A stretch of DNA of 64,000 nt from Sulfitobacter geojensis (GCF_000622325.1 NZ_JASE01000003.1:62001-126000), one strand, 5' to 3'. Counted from the stretch's first letter, positions 43,692 through 53,512 are shown. Notes: generated from the sequence alone by a model not told the origin. Program-made: numbers and translations.

Positions 43692-45227
43692 TTAGACAAA
43701 ACTGCGCACCGTACGCAACGCCCCTTCCAGCGCCTTGCCTTCGGGATCTTGCAAAGCTGCTTCGCGCAAACGGCTCATCCAGGCCGCCGCATCCTCACGC
43801 CCCTTAAGCAAGCTGACTGCACCCATGACTGTGCCGAACTTTGTCAGGCCGCGCGCGTGCGTGTCCGAATATCCTTTGACCAAACGACGGTTTTTCAACA
43901 TCTCGACGGCCAGCGCATAGTCGTGTTCCACCATTGCCAGACTCTCGCTCAGCCAGCTTTCAAGATGCGCAACCTCGACCTCATGTCGGCGGGTTTTCAT
44001 TCGATAGCCCTTTAGCCCCCCCAGAAAGTGCAGCATCAAAAACGCGCGCAATGTATGGGTGCGCAACCGCCGACCCTTGCCAAACAACCGGTTCAGCAAA
44101 GCCATACGTTTGGGGTTCGCCTCCCATTTCGCGCCCATTCTGGCGGGCATCAAACTGGCCACCTCTTCGGCACGCGGGTGAAAGAATTCGGTCAGTTCAA
44201 CCAGATTGGCTTCTTTTGCGCCCATCTCCTGACGGATACGGTCCAGACGCGGCGCACGGGTTTTCAAATCCGCCACCCGAATGATGTCGTCATACGCCAT
44301 CGCGTTGGCAATATATTTCGCGGCGGTCGCGCCCAACTGCCAGTCTTGCGCGGCACTATCGCGTGCAATCACCGCGTCAAGCCGGTCAAGGTAGGTGGCA
44401 CCATAAGCGCAATCCTGAAAATCAACGACCTTGGTCAACCCCGCCAAAGCCATTTGCTGAACTGGTGCAGGCAGGGCCTTTGCCCGTCCGACCAGCGTTT
44501 CCCATGTCTGCATTTCTGCTGCCGGACCTTGAAGAGCCGGTTGGGCAACGTCGGTTTCAACTTCTTCTTCCACGACGCCGTTCACAGCGGCATCAAATCC
44601 CGCATTGAACGCACGCAACGACGCATCGACACCCTTGCCGCTTGCCCTGATTGCATCTTCGAAAGCTTCGCGCGGAAACGGCAATGCGCCTGATCCGGCA
44701 AGTGCACCAAACAAGCTTGATGAAATAACCGACCCCTGATCAACGGCCAACCGGTCCATATCCGCAAGGATCAGTTGCTGGGCTGCGATCTCTGCCGCTG
44801 CAACCACCTCATCCGCATCGGCAATGCCATCACCCGGGGCCATCTTTTCCGACACCGCCAGGGCGCGGTGGGTCGACCCGATCAACACCGTCCGATCCGG
44901 CGTCACGAACCCGCGTATGATCGAACGCCCGACTTCCATCATTTCCGACGCGATCAGGATATCAACATCCCCCGCCGATGGGGCCAAAGCATAGACCGGC
45001 GATTCAGCCGCCGCTTCCATCATCTCGACGTAATAAACCGTTGCACCCGTACGCTGGGACACCCCCGCAACGCTGGTCGCCTGACAGGTAAAACCCTGCG
45101 CCCGCGCGACCGCTTCGATCCAGCCGGTCAGCACGCCGCCGCCTTGACCGCCTACAGCCATCACAACCAGTTTTATGATCTGGCCAACCCGTGCATCCGG
45201 TGTTTTTTGCGGCAGTACCATATTCAT
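43692..45227 (-). CDS. iorB: Indolepyruvate:ferredoxin oxidoreductase beta subunit with DUF6537-like tail
   Basis: A 511-residue protein. The N-terminal 200 residues are the 2-oxoacid oxidoreductase gamma-type domain (VMAVGGQGGGVLTGWIEAVARAQGF; SVAGVSQRTGATVYYVEM). The remaining 300 residues are an added domain resembling DUF6537 (HTLRAFLMLHFLGGLKGYRM; VKGYSDTHARGLTKFG). With IorA it would decarboxylate indolepyruvate or other arylpyruvates to aryl-acetyl-CoA, reducing ferredoxin. Its start overlaps the iorA stop by 4 bp. Exact substrate is not decided by sequence. Confidence 0.88.
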   Translation of the reverse strand: MNMVLPQKTPDARVGQIIKLVVMAVGGQGGGVLTGWIEAVARAQGFTCQATSVAGVSQRTGATVYYVEMMEAAAESPVYALAPSAGDVDILIASEMMEVGRSIIRGFVTPDRTVLIGSTHRALAVSEKMAPGDGIADADEVVAAAEIAAQQLILADMDRLAVDQGSVISSSLFGALAGSGALPFPREAFEDAIRASGKGVDASLRAFNAGFDAAVNGVVEEEVETDVAQPALQGPAAEMQTWETLVGRAKALPAPVQQMALAGLTKVVDFQDCAYGATYLDRLDAVIARDSAAQDWQLGATAAKYIANAMAYDDIIRVADLKTRAPRLDRIRQEMGAKEANLVELTEFFHPRAEEVASLMPARMGAKWEANPKRMALLNRLFGKGRRLRTHTLRAFLMLHFLGGLKGYRMKTRRHEVEVAHLESWLSESLAMVEHDYALAVEMLKNRRLVKGYSDTHARGLTKFGTVMGAVSLLKGREDAAAWMSRLREAALQDPEGKALEGALRTVRSFV

Positions 45228-47374
45228 TGCATCGCCCCTTCAAGCCGCAGGCGTTTGCCATCGCGGCGCGCTTGCAACCAGCCGATGATCTTGCTGCGCA
45301 ACCCGGCACGCCAGTTTTCAAACCCGCTGGGGTTATGAACCACATCCGCGCGGTAGAACGACGGACACAGCACAGCCGCATCCGCGACCTCGCCACAATT
45401 GCCGCACCCCACGCAGGTCTGGTCGATATGCGCAATCGGGTCATCGCGCAGCGGATCATCCAGCCGCTTCAATGACAGGGACGGACACCCCGACAAGCGG
45501 ATACAGGCGTGATCACCCGTGCAAACATCGCTATCCACACCAAAGCGCGGCACATCCACGCGGCGCCCTTCCTTGATCGCCTTGTTACGGATCGGTTTTT
45601 CACGCCGCTGCTTGTTCAGCATACATTCGGACGAGGCAACGATCACCTTCGGCCCCTTGAAATCCGTCGTCAGCGCCTCGCGCACCGTGTCGCGCACATG
45701 GCCCACGTCATAGGTGTGATCAATCTGGCGGATCCATTCAACACCAACACCTTTCAAGGCCGCCTGAATCGGATTGCCGGTGGATTTGGTATCGTTTTGC
45801 GCGCGACTGGACAAAACATCCTGCCCGCCGGTCGCGGCAGAATAATAATTGTCGACGATCACAACGACATTGTCCGACTTATTGAACACCATGTTCCCGA
45901 TCGAGGAACTAAGCCCGTTATGCCAGAACCCGCCATCGCCCAGCATGGAAATCGCACGACGTTCACCGCCCCCGTCAAAGGCCGCATTTGCCGCCGGGCC
46001 AAGACCGTAGCCCATGGTCGCGCCCCCGATTTCGAACGGCGGCAGTGAGCCGAACAAATGGCATCCAATGTCGCCGGTGATCTGGTGCTTGCCCAGCTCT
46101 TGTTCAACCAGTTTCATCCCCGCAAAAATCGGTCGTTCGGGGCAGCCGGTACAAAACCCCGGCGGACGGATAGGCACGGTTTCGCTTAGATCCGGGATCG
46201 CTGGCGCTTCCATATTCGGCGCGCGCACCTGTCCGGGCAACATATCGGGAGCCGCAGATTTCAAAAATGCCGTCACCCCGTCCAGCAAAACCTGACCGGT
46301 ATATTCCCCCGCCATCGGCAGAACGTCCTTGCCATGAAGCTTCAGACTGCGACCCGCTTTATAAAGGTATGACCCAAGTTGCTGTTCGATGTGATCGGGC
46401 TGCCCTTCCTCAACGATCATCACGTGATCCTTGCCCTCGCAAAAGGCGTCAAATTCGTCTCTAACAATGGGATATGTGACGTTCAGACAATAAATCGGCA
46501 CCTCTGTCTTCCCGAAGACATCCGCCAGCCCAAGGCGCTGCAACGCGCGGATCAACCCGTTGTACATGCCGCCTTGCACCACGATGCCCAGCTTGGCCTT
46601 GTCCGGTCCGAAAACCTCGTTCAACTTGTTCTCAACGATGAATTTCTCGGCGGCGGGCCAGCGGTTTTTGATCTTGTCCTGTTCATGCACATAGGACATT
46701 GGCGGCAATACCACGCGGTTGAAATCGGACTGCGGGTTGGCGATGGCATCCTTGACCGTCAGCGGGGGTGGCACGTTATCTCGGGTCGCGAAACTGCCGG
46801 TTACGTGGCACGATCTGATGCGCACCATCAACATCACCGGCGTATTGCTGGCCTCACTCAACTCGAACCCGTCTTTCACCGCTTTGGTGATCGACGGCAG
46901 GTTCGGACGCGGGTCCAGCATCCAGAACTGCGATTTCATCGCGAACCCGTGGCTGCGCTCCTGCATGATCGAAGACCCTTCGCCATAGTCCTCGCCGACA
47001 ATCACCAAAGCACCGCCGTTCACACCACTCGAACACAGGTTCGCCAAAGCATCCGAGGCTACGTTCACGCCAACCGGCCCTTTGAACGTCACCGCACCCC
47101 GGATCGGATAGTGCACAGACGCCGCCAACATCGCTGCCGCCGCCGCTTCGGAGGCATTTGCCTCGAAACGCACACCCAATTCGCCCATTAGTTCTTCGGC
47201 ATCGGCGAGCACATCCATCAGATGCGAAATTGGCGCCCCCTGATAGCCGCCAACATAGCCCACGCCATTTTCCAACAACGCCTTGGTAATCGCCAGAATC
47301 CCCTCTCCGGTAAAGACGTCGCCGTCGCCTTTGCGCAGGTGTTCCACCTCGGCCTTGAATGAACGTTCAGCCAT
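45224..47374 (-). CDS. iorA: Indolepyruvate:ferredoxin oxidoreductase alpha subunit
   Basis: A 716-residue thiamine-diphosphate enzyme. The N-terminal pyrimidine-binding region has GEGILAITKALLENGVGYVGGYQGAP. The TPP-binding motif is at MLGDGGFWHNGLSSSIGNMV..NVVVIVDN. The C-terminus carries ferredoxin-like cysteines (HACIRLSGCPSLSLK; CVGCGNCGEVADAAVLCP) for [4Fe-4S] clusters. AAGGAG is 5 nt upstream of the ATG. It lies downstream of marR and is coupled to iorB. The substrate is probably indolepyruvate or another arylpyruvate from aromatic amino acids. Confidence 0.93.
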   Translation of the reverse strand: MAERSFKAEVEHLRKGDGDVFTGEGILAITKALLENGVGYVGGYQGAPISHLMDVLADAEELMGELGVRFEANASEAAAAAMLAASVHYPIRGAVTFKGPVGVNVASDALANLCSSGVNGGALVIVGEDYGEGSSIMQERSHGFAMKSQFWMLDPRPNLPSITKAVKDGFELSEASNTPVMLMVRIRSCHVTGSFATRDNVPPPLTVKDAIANPQSDFNRVVLPPMSYVHEQDKIKNRWPAAEKFIVENKLNEVFGPDKAKLGIVVQGGMYNGLIRALQRLGLADVFGKTEVPIYCLNVTYPIVRDEFDAFCEGKDHVMIVEEGQPDHIEQQLGSYLYKAGRSLKLHGKDVLPMAGEYTGQVLLDGVTAFLKSAAPDMLPGQVRAPNMEAPAIPDLSETVPIRPPGFCTGCPERPIFAGMKLVEQELGKHQITGDIGCHLFGSLPPFEIGGATMGYGLGPAANAAFDGGGERRAISMLGDGGFWHNGLSSSIGNMVFNKSDNVVVIVDNYYSAATGGQDVLSSRAQNDTKSTGNPIQAALKGVGVEWIRQIDHTYDVGHVRDTVREALTTDFKGPKVIVASSECMLNKQRREKPIRNKAIKEGRRVDVPRFGVDSDVCTGDHACIRLSGCPSLSLKRLDDPLRDDPIAHIDQTCVGCGNCGEVADAAVLCPSFYRADVVHNPSGFENWRAGLRSKIIGWLQARRDGKRLRLEGAMQ

Positions 47375-47383
47375 TTTTACTCC

Positions 47384-47863
47384 TTAGAAATCGTGCTTGC
47401 GGATGTTGCGCAGCATGGTTTGCAACGTGCCGACAAAGGCACGTTTTTCTGCGTCATCGATACCTTTGAACATCGCGTCATACGCCGCTGACATATGCGG
47501 CCAAAGCTGGTCATATACTTCACGCCCCGCCTTCGTGATAAACACACGGGTGGCGCGACTGTCTTGTTGATCGGTTTCGCGCCGGATCAATCCGTTCTGA
47601 TCCAACGTGTCTAATGCGCGACTTAGGGTCGATTGTTGCACAACCGCATAAACGGCCAGTTCGCGGATCAGAATACCGTCAATCACCGACAAAACCGCCA
47701 GCGACCGCATTTGCGGGGTGGTTAACCCCTGCTCTGCCATTTCACTGGAAATCGCCGCGTTATACCGCCCGATGATCCGGTTCATCAGATAGGGTGCGAA
47801 ATTGCCAAGGCCCATTTCGCCCAAATCTTGCGCCTTGACCTGATCTTTCACGGGTTTGTTCAT
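47384..47863 (-). CDS. MarR-family transcriptional regulator
   Basis: A 159-residue winged-helix protein. The DNA-binding core is TTPQMRSLAVLSVIDGILIRELAVYAVVQQSTLSRALDTLDQNGLIRRE, with the wing DQQDSRATRVFITKAGREVY (DxRxxxxxLTxxG pattern), a classic MarR layout. It overlaps the upstream flavoprotein gene by 4 bp and lies 9 bp before iorA. It probably represses the whole cluster in response to an aromatic ligand. A matching inverted repeat sits in the divergent promoter at 50296-50315. Confidence 0.92.
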   Translation of the reverse strand: MNKPVKDQVKAQDLGEMGLGNFAPYLMNRIIGRYNAAISSEMAEQGLTTPQMRSLAVLSVIDGILIRELAVYAVVQQSTLSRALDTLDQNGLIRRETDQQDSRATRVFITKAGREVYDQLWPHMSAAYDAMFKGIDDAEKRAFVGTLQTMLRNIRKHDF

Positions 47864-49422
47864 GCGCCCAGTCCTTTCGCCACGTTCAATCCAGAACCGC
47901 CGCCCAATCCCGGACCGGGATGTGTTGAGGCACCGATGTGATACAGGTTCTTGATCGCCGTCGCGTTGTTGACCTGCCCCGCGACAGGACGCCAGACAAA
48001 GAACTGGTCAAGCGTGCAGGCCCCGCCATAGGGATCGCCGCCCACAAGATTGACGTTCATCTGCTCAAGATCGCGGGGCGAATAGGCCCGCCGCGCCAGT
48101 TTGATCTGATCCCAGTTATTGATGTGTCCAGACAGGATACCCTCGATCCGGTCGGCAAAGGCCTCGCGCATGTATTCTGTCCAGTCGGCCGTGGTTTCGA
48201 TCTCACCACCGGCATCACCTTTGATCACGCTCGGTGCGTCAGGGATCTGTAGCCACAGGATCGCCTTGCCCTCAGGACACCGCGTGGGGTCAAGCCGGTT
48301 CGGCTGACCCACACATATCGTCGGCACGGCGGGCAACATGCCGCGCTCTGCCTCGTTGCTGGATTTTGACACCGCATCAATACCGTCGGTCAAATGGATC
48401 AGGGCGACGTCCTCCAGATCGTCGGCCTTCCAATCGACCGGTCCGTCCAAGGCGAAATGCAGTTGAAAATTCCCCCGCCCGTGGCGGAATTTTTTGGCCG
48501 TTTCAGGTTGTGGACTGCCGCCCAGCAACCCGTCATAAAGCTGTCCGGGCGCGGTGCTGGCAATCACGTTCTTGGCCAGTATTCTTTCTGCCTGCGCCGT
48601 CTCTATGCCAATGGCTTTGCCGTTTTCGACGATAATTTTCGTCGCTTCGACACCTGTGCGAATGATGCCGCCATTGGCTTCGATCAGCGATCGGAACGCG
48701 GCCGCGGCTTGCCCTGCCCCGCCCTTCACAACCGGCGCGCCGGCGGCTTCCAGTGCAAAGGCGATCACACGCGACATTTGCCCGCCATAGGTCGCTTCAG
48801 GCGTCAGACCGACGTGCAACACCCATGCCGCCCAAAGCGCCTGAACATCGGCCGATGCATACCGGGTTTCCAGCCAACCACGCGACGGTTCCATTGCCTC
48901 GCCAAACCATGTCTTAAGCGGGCCAAGACCCTTTTTCCACGCCTGTTTCGCCAACAGCGTTATTGTCTGGCGGGACCACAAAGGTTGGCCGAGAAGCGCA
49001 AACAGGAACTCTGCATCCGCTTCAACAGCACCCACATCGCGCGCGTGTTGATCGCCGTCCCCTCCCGCTCGCGCATTGAACGCCGTAACATTCGCCGCGC
49101 GGTCCATGCCCAGAACAATCGAGGTGCCATTAGGGCGCAGCGCGGCGGTGGGATGTGCGCTGTGGCAGAACTCAAGCCCGTGTTTGCTCAGATCTTCTGC
49201 CAACGCGGCATAGGCGGGACTGGTCAGAAACAGCACAAAGGTCGCGGCCATAACGTCGTGATGGAACCCCGGAAGCGTCACCTCATCCGAGGTATACATG
49301 CAACCGCCAACGCGGTCTTCGCGCTCGACCACCAGCACGCTATCGCCCTTACGCGACAGCAATGCGCCAGCCACCAAGGCATTGATGCCCGAGCCGATAA
49401 TCAGATGATCAAACGCGGCCAC
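47860..49422 (-). CDS. NAD(P)/FAD-dependent oxidoreductase, phytoene-desaturase-like (copy 1)
   Basis: A 520-residue flavoprotein. The GTG at 49422 is the likely start, two codons before the dinucleotide-binding motif FDHLIIGSGINALVAGALLSRKG...VVERE; a frame continuing upstream lies inside the cyclase gene. The C-terminal FAD motif is NLYHIGASTHPGPGLGGGSGLN. The overall plan is that of CrtI/PYROXD2-type amine or carotenoid oxidoreductases. It is clearly a paralogue of the protein at 50333-51901 on the other strand. It is coupled to the cyclase gene upstream and marR downstream. Substrate unknown. Confidence 0.87.
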   Translation of the reverse strand: MAAFDHLIIGSGINALVAGALLSRKGDSVLVVEREDRVGGCMYTSDEVTLPGFHHDVMAATFVLFLTSPAYAALAEDLSKHGLEFCHSAHPTAALRPNGTSIVLGMDRAANVTAFNARAGGDGDQHARDVGAVEADAEFLFALLGQPLWSRQTITLLAKQAWKKGLGPLKTWFGEAMEPSRGWLETRYASADVQALWAAWVLHVGLTPEATYGGQMSRVIAFALEAAGAPVVKGGAGQAAAAFRSLIEANGGIIRTGVEATKIIVENGKAIGIETAQAERILAKNVIASTAPGQLYDGLLGGSPQPETAKKFRHGRGNFQLHFALDGPVDWKADDLEDVALIHLTDGIDAVSKSSNEAERGMLPAVPTICVGQPNRLDPTRCPEGKAILWLQIPDAPSVIKGDAGGEIETTADWTEYMREAFADRIEGILSGHINNWDQIKLARRAYSPRDLEQMNVNLVGGDPYGGACTLDQFFVWRPVAGQVNNATAIKNLYHIGASTHPGPGLGGGSGLNVAKGLGA

Positions 49423-49426
49423 CGGT

Positions 49427-50218
49427 TCAGGCCTTCGGGACCAAAGCCAAGGCGCGGATCGGCGAACCGGTACCATCCTTGATCTTGAGCGGTGCAGCAA
49501 TCAGGATTGCCCCTTTGGCTGGCACCTGTGACAGGTTGGCCAATGACGCAAGGCCAAAGCAATTGTCGCGGTGTAGCAGGTTATGCGCCGGATAAGGGGG
49601 CTCCATCCCGCCAGCCTGACCGGCATCCGTGCCAATGCATTGCGTACCCCAACCGACGATCTTTTTGCTCAGCAAGTACTCGATGCAATCAGGTGTCGGG
49701 CCGGGGGAGTGGGGACCGGTTTCGTCTGCATTAAGGAACTTGGCCTCATCATCCGCGCGGCTGTCCCAATCGGTGCGCATGACGACCCATTCGCCTGCGC
49801 CAATCTCGCCGTGCTCTTTCTCCCACGCCTTGACGCCGTCGGCGGTCAGCAGGAAATCCTCGTTCTCAGCACTCTCTTTTGAGCAGTCGATGACGTTGAC
49901 CGGCGCGACCAGACGCTGCACATCCAGCTTGTCCGTATAACCGTCATCATAATCCTTGCCGGTAATCCAATGATGCGGCGCGTCAAAGTGTGTGCCGGAG
50001 TGTTCACCCAGAACCATCCAGTTCCACGCAAAGAACGGGCCGTCATTGTCATATTCGCTGATCTTGTGAATTTCGACCTTTGGTGTGTTCTTGGCAAAAT
50101 CCGGCGGCAGTTGCAGGATCGGTGTGTCCGGTCCCAGCACGCCGGAACAATCGACGACTTCAACACCGCCAGAAGCCAGCATGGCCCCGAGGTTTCCCAA
50201 AATAACAGATGCGCTCAT
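49427..50218 (-). CDS. Cyclase-family metal-dependent hydrolase (kynurenine formamidase-like)
   Basis: A 263-residue protein. GEHSGTHFDAPHHWI is the H-x-G-T-H-x-D-x-P-x-H metal-binding motif of the cyclase/KynB family. VVDCSGVLGPDTPILQLPPD at the start and IGTDAGQAGG..PYPAHNLLHRDN near the end complete the family plan. These enzymes hydrolyse amide or ester bonds, such as N-formylkynurenine or isatin. GGGAG precedes the ATG. It is the first gene of the marR-iorAB-direction operon. The true substrate is unknown; a role in indole or tryptophan breakdown fits the neighbours. Confidence 0.87.
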   Translation of the reverse strand: MSASVILGNLGAMLASGGVEVVDCSGVLGPDTPILQLPPDFAKNTPKVEIHKISEYDNDGPFFAWNWMVLGEHSGTHFDAPHHWITGKDYDDGYTDKLDVQRLVAPVNVIDCSKESAENEDFLLTADGVKAWEKEHGEIGAGEWVVMRTDWDSRADDEAKFLNADETGPHSPGPTPDCIEYLLSKKIVGWGTQCIGTDAGQAGGMEPPYPAHNLLHRDNCFGLASLANLSQVPAKGAILIAAPLKIKDGTGSPIRALALVPKA

Positions 50219-50295
50219 TTTCTAATCTCCCTGTGTCCCGCTCGTTTAACTTCGCGGTTGTATGATGAATCAAAGCTAGACAAAATTATATGCGT

Positions 50296-50315
50296 TTGCA
50301 ATTATCTTATCGCAA
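50296..50315. promoter_or_regulatory. Candidate MarR operator in the divergent promoter
   Basis: TTGCAAT (50296-50302) and ATCGCAA (50309-50315) form an inverted repeat with one mismatch and a 6-bp spacer, the size and TTGC...GCAA style of many MarR operators. It sits in the 114-bp gap between the cyclase gene and the divergent flavoprotein gene, just before the latter's ribosome-binding site, so one protein could control both directions. Confidence 0.4.
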
Positions 50316-50332
50316 GGGAGTGCTTGAAACGC

Positions 50333-51901
50333 ATGTCAAACGCATTAGACGCAGTCATTATCGGCGCCGGACACAACTCATTGGCCTGTGCATGTCATCT
50401 TTCCGCGCGCGGCTGGAAAGTCGCCGTATACGAACAAGCGGCCGAAGCGGGCGGCGCGGTTAAATCAGGCGCATATACACTGCCGGGGTTTCGCCATGAC
50501 TGGGCGGCGATGAACCTGTCCCTCTTTGCTGGCTCCGCCTTTCACACTGAAAACGCAGATGAACTTGCCAGAAACGGATTAAGCTTTGCACCAACCGGCA
50601 ATCCGTTTGCCTCGGTCTTTCCTGACGGGCGTTGGTTGGGTGTTTCCAATGATGCCGCCCTGACAACCGCACGGGTGCGGGGGTTTTCCGACGCCGACGC
50701 CGAAGTATGGACCGAACTGACAAATAATTTCCCGACCGAAGCCGAATCGATTTTTGCGGTGCTTGGGGCGTCGATGGATTTGCGGGCGATTTCCACGTTG
50801 GGCTGGAAAACCTGGCGCAAACGGGGGGGCGGCGGCACGCTTGATCTCGCCCGTTTCCTGATGATGTCCCCCCGCGCATGGCTGGATCAAACCTTCGAAA
50901 GTGATCACGTCAAAGCAACCCTTGCCGCATGGGGCATGCACCTTGATTTTGCCCCCGACATCGCCGGCGGTGCGGTGTTTCCCTATCTCGAAGCGATGGC
51001 CGGACAGGCGTTTGGCATGGTGTTGGGTCAAGGGGGAGCCGACACAATGACCAAAGCGATGGTCAAAATGATCGAATCGCGCGGTGGTTCAGTGCATTGC
51101 GGGGCCAAGGTGACCGGCATCAAACATGCAGCAGGCCGCGCCTTTGGCATTATTCTGGAAGATGGCACTTTGGTAGAGGCTGAAAAAGCCGTGATCGCCA
51201 ATGTCTCGCCCACCGCGTTGCACAAGCTGACCGGTGGCACGGATGATGCGCGCCATGACACGGCGATGACCACATACCAACACGCGCCGGGTACGATGAT
51301 GATCCATCTGGCGATGGACGCCCTGCCCGACTGGACCGCCGCGGAACTCAAACGGTTTGCCTATGTGCACATCGCGCCCTCGCTCGACCAGATGGCGCGC
51401 ACCTACGCTCAGGCCAAGGCCGGTTTGCTCCCCGATGAACCGGTCATTGTCGTCGGGCAACCAACGGTGGTTGATCCGTCACGCGCCCCGGCGGGCAAAC
51501 ATGTTTTATGGCTACAAGTCCGCATGGCCCCCGGCCAGATCAAAGGCGATGCCGCCGGCACCATTCCTGACAGAAACTGGCAGGATGCCGCTGCACCCTT
51601 TGCCGAACGCGCCCTCAATATTCTGGAAAGCTACGCCCCCGGCACGCGCGCCAAAATTCTGGGCCAGCACATTGTCACACCCGACATGCTTGAAGCTGAC
51701 AACCCCAACCTTGTGGGCGGGGATCAGGTGTGCGGCAGTCATCATTTGCACCAACATTTCATGAACCGTCCCGCACGGGGATTTGCCGATGGAACCACTC
51801 CCATCAAAAACCTGTATCACACCGGCGCCGCTGTTTGGCCCGGTGCAGGCACAGGCGCAGGGTCCGGCACCCTGTTGGCGAAGAAACTTGCCGGAAAATA
51901 A
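50333..51901 (+). CDS. NAD(P)/FAD-dependent oxidoreductase, phytoene-desaturase-like (copy 2)
   Basis: A 522-residue flavoprotein from the ATG at 50333; a TTG three codons earlier is also possible, and AAGGGAG lies at 50314-50320. The N-terminal dinucleotide motif is DAVIIGAGHNSLACACHLSA..VAVYEQAAEAGG and the C-terminal FAD motif NLYHTGAAVWPGAGTGAGSG. It shares length and plan with the minus-strand copy 47860-49422. It heads the plus-strand operon with an oligopeptide-type ABC transporter, which suggests it acts on the imported compound or a derivative. Confidence 0.87.
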   Translation: MSNALDAVIIGAGHNSLACACHLSARGWKVAVYEQAAEAGGAVKSGAYTLPGFRHDWAAMNLSLFAGSAFHTENADELARNGLSFAPTGNPFASVFPDGRWLGVSNDAALTTARVRGFSDADAEVWTELTNNFPTEAESIFAVLGASMDLRAISTLGWKTWRKRGGGGTLDLARFLMMSPRAWLDQTFESDHVKATLAAWGMHLDFAPDIAGGAVFPYLEAMAGQAFGMVLGQGGADTMTKAMVKMIESRGGSVHCGAKVTGIKHAAGRAFGIILEDGTLVEAEKAVIANVSPTALHKLTGGTDDARHDTAMTTYQHAPGTMMIHLAMDALPDWTAAELKRFAYVHIAPSLDQMARTYAQAKAGLLPDEPVIVVGQPTVVDPSRAPAGKHVLWLQVRMAPGQIKGDAAGTIPDRNWQDAAAPFAERALNILESYAPGTRAKILGQHIVTPDMLEADNPNLVGGDQVCGSHHLHQHFMNRPARGFADGTTPIKNLYHTGAAVWPGAGTGAGSGTLLAKKLAGK

Positions 51902-51934
51902 ACATAAAACCAAAGCCTAACAGGGAAAATCACC

Positions 51935-53461
51935 ATGAAACTCTCAAGAAGAAGTCTTTTAAAAACCACCGCCGCTGCCGCAGCTTTTGCCACCGTCGGC
52001 CTGCCGTCCTTTGCGCAAGCGATCGACGAACTGGTCATTGCCTATAACGTCAACTTGCCCAGCTGGGACCCGACCGTGGGCCTTTCAGCGGTAAACCCGA
52101 CCATTCAGGGATTTTACCAGTCGGTTTTTGATTTGTTCATCCCGCAGAACCCCGATCTGAGCTTTGGCTCCGGCATCATCACTGATTACGGATGGAACGA
52201 CGACAACTCCGCCATTTGGATGGACGTGCGCGAAGGCGTCACCTGGCACAATGGCGATCCCCTGACGGCGGAAGACGTCGCTTGGTCCCTTGCCCGTGTG
52301 GCGAACCCTGATACGGGCAGCCCGATCCAGTTCATCTGGGGCAAGATCACCAACATCAAAGCCGAAGGCACCCGCGTGACTGCCGATATGCCGGAATATG
52401 AACCGACATTCTTTAAATGGATGTCTTTCCTGACCGGCTATGTCATGCCCAAGAAATACTACGAAGAAGTAGGTGCCGACGGGTTCGAGGCCGCGCCGAT
52501 TGGCACCGGCCCCTATATGGTCGAGAAATTCGAGCGCAACGCGTTTGTGCGTCTGAAAGCCAATGAAAACTACTGGGGTGGCGCGCCGGAATTCAAAACC
52601 GTCACGATCAAATTCGTCACCGATGCGGCGTCCCGTGTGGCAGAAGTCGAGTCAGGCAATTCCCATGTAACGCTTGAAATCCCTTACGAGGAATTCGACC
52701 GCCTAAAGGCCAAGGACGGCCTGGCCGGTGTGGCCGAACCGATTTCCGACATCGGCATGATCTTCCTCAATGACATCGAAGCGATGACAGATCCTAACGT
52801 GCGCAAAGCGGCCGCGCATGCGATTGACAAGCAGCTGATCGTCGACCGTTTGCTGTCGGGCTATGGTGTGCCCATCGACACGCTGCAAACGCCGGATTAC
52901 GTCGGGTACGACGACAGCATCAAGGTCGCTTACGACCCCGAGCTGTCCAAGAAATTGCTGGCTGATAGCGGATTCAGCACCGACAATCCGGTAAAGTTCA
53001 AGATCCAGACCACCAAAGGGTTCAAACCCAAAGACTATGAAATGGTGCAGGCCATCGTCGGCTTGTGGCGGCGTGTCGGGATCGAGGCAGAGATTGAAGT
53101 CTACGAAATCGCCAAACACTTTGAATTGCGCGCGGCGGATCAACTGGCCCCTGCGGCGTTCTACAACTGGGGCAACTCGGTGGGTGATCCGACAACCTCT
53201 ACCGGATTTGCCATGTTCGGTCCTTCGCCGCACTCTGTCTGGGACGGGGAAGACACCTTTAACAAAATCCTGCCGCTTTGGGGCGAGGCCGACGAAGACA
53301 AACGGATTGCCGGCTGGAAAGAGGTGGACCGCAGCATCGCGGAAAACGCCGAAGTCATCCCCTTGCTGCAATACGTCCAACCGATTGTGCATGCCGCCGG
53401 GGTGACGGTGATGCCGCATCGTTCAGGCGCATTGTTACCGCATCTGATGACCCGATCGTAA
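51935..53461 (+). CDS. Oligopeptide-type ABC transporter binding protein
   Basis: A 508-residue family-5 solute-binding protein. The N-terminus KLSRRSLLKTTAAAAAFATV is a probable Tat signal. The mature protein shows YQSVFDLFIPQNPDLSFGSGI, WMDVREGVTWHNGDPLTAEDVAWSLARV and GTGPYMVEKFERNAFVRLKANENYWGG, the usual family-5 blocks. Such proteins bind peptides, opines or other amino-acid derivatives. GGGA lies 9 nt upstream of the ATG. A strong hairpin terminator separates it from the permease genes, which should give it higher expression. Confidence 0.93.
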   Translation: MKLSRRSLLKTTAAAAAFATVGLPSFAQAIDELVIAYNVNLPSWDPTVGLSAVNPTIQGFYQSVFDLFIPQNPDLSFGSGIITDYGWNDDNSAIWMDVREGVTWHNGDPLTAEDVAWSLARVANPDTGSPIQFIWGKITNIKAEGTRVTADMPEYEPTFFKWMSFLTGYVMPKKYYEEVGADGFEAAPIGTGPYMVEKFERNAFVRLKANENYWGGAPEFKTVTIKFVTDAASRVAEVESGNSHVTLEIPYEEFDRLKAKDGLAGVAEPISDIGMIFLNDIEAMTDPNVRKAAAHAIDKQLIVDRLLSGYGVPIDTLQTPDYVGYDDSIKVAYDPELSKKLLADSGFSTDNPVKFKIQTTKGFKPKDYEMVQAIVGLWRRVGIEAEIEVYEIAKHFELRAADQLAPAAFYNWGNSVGDPTTSTGFAMFGPSPHSVWDGEDTFNKILPLWGEADEDKRIAGWKEVDRSIAENAEVIPLLQYVQPIVHAAGVTVMPHRSGALLPHLMTRS

Positions 53462-53478
53462 CGCAGATCTTCCTGACT

Positions 53479-53512
53479 GACGGGGCTACTTCACTGTAGT
53501 CCCGTCCTTTTT
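53479..53512 (+). terminator. Intrinsic (attenuating) terminator after the binding-protein gene
   Basis: An 11-bp stem: GACGGGGCTAC (53479-53489) with GTAGTCCCGTC (53496-53506), one G-T pair, a six-base loop, followed by CTTTTT. It lies 18 bp after the stop of the binding-protein gene and 12 bp before the permease ATG. Partial read-through would give the usual excess of binding protein over membrane components. Confidence 0.85.
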
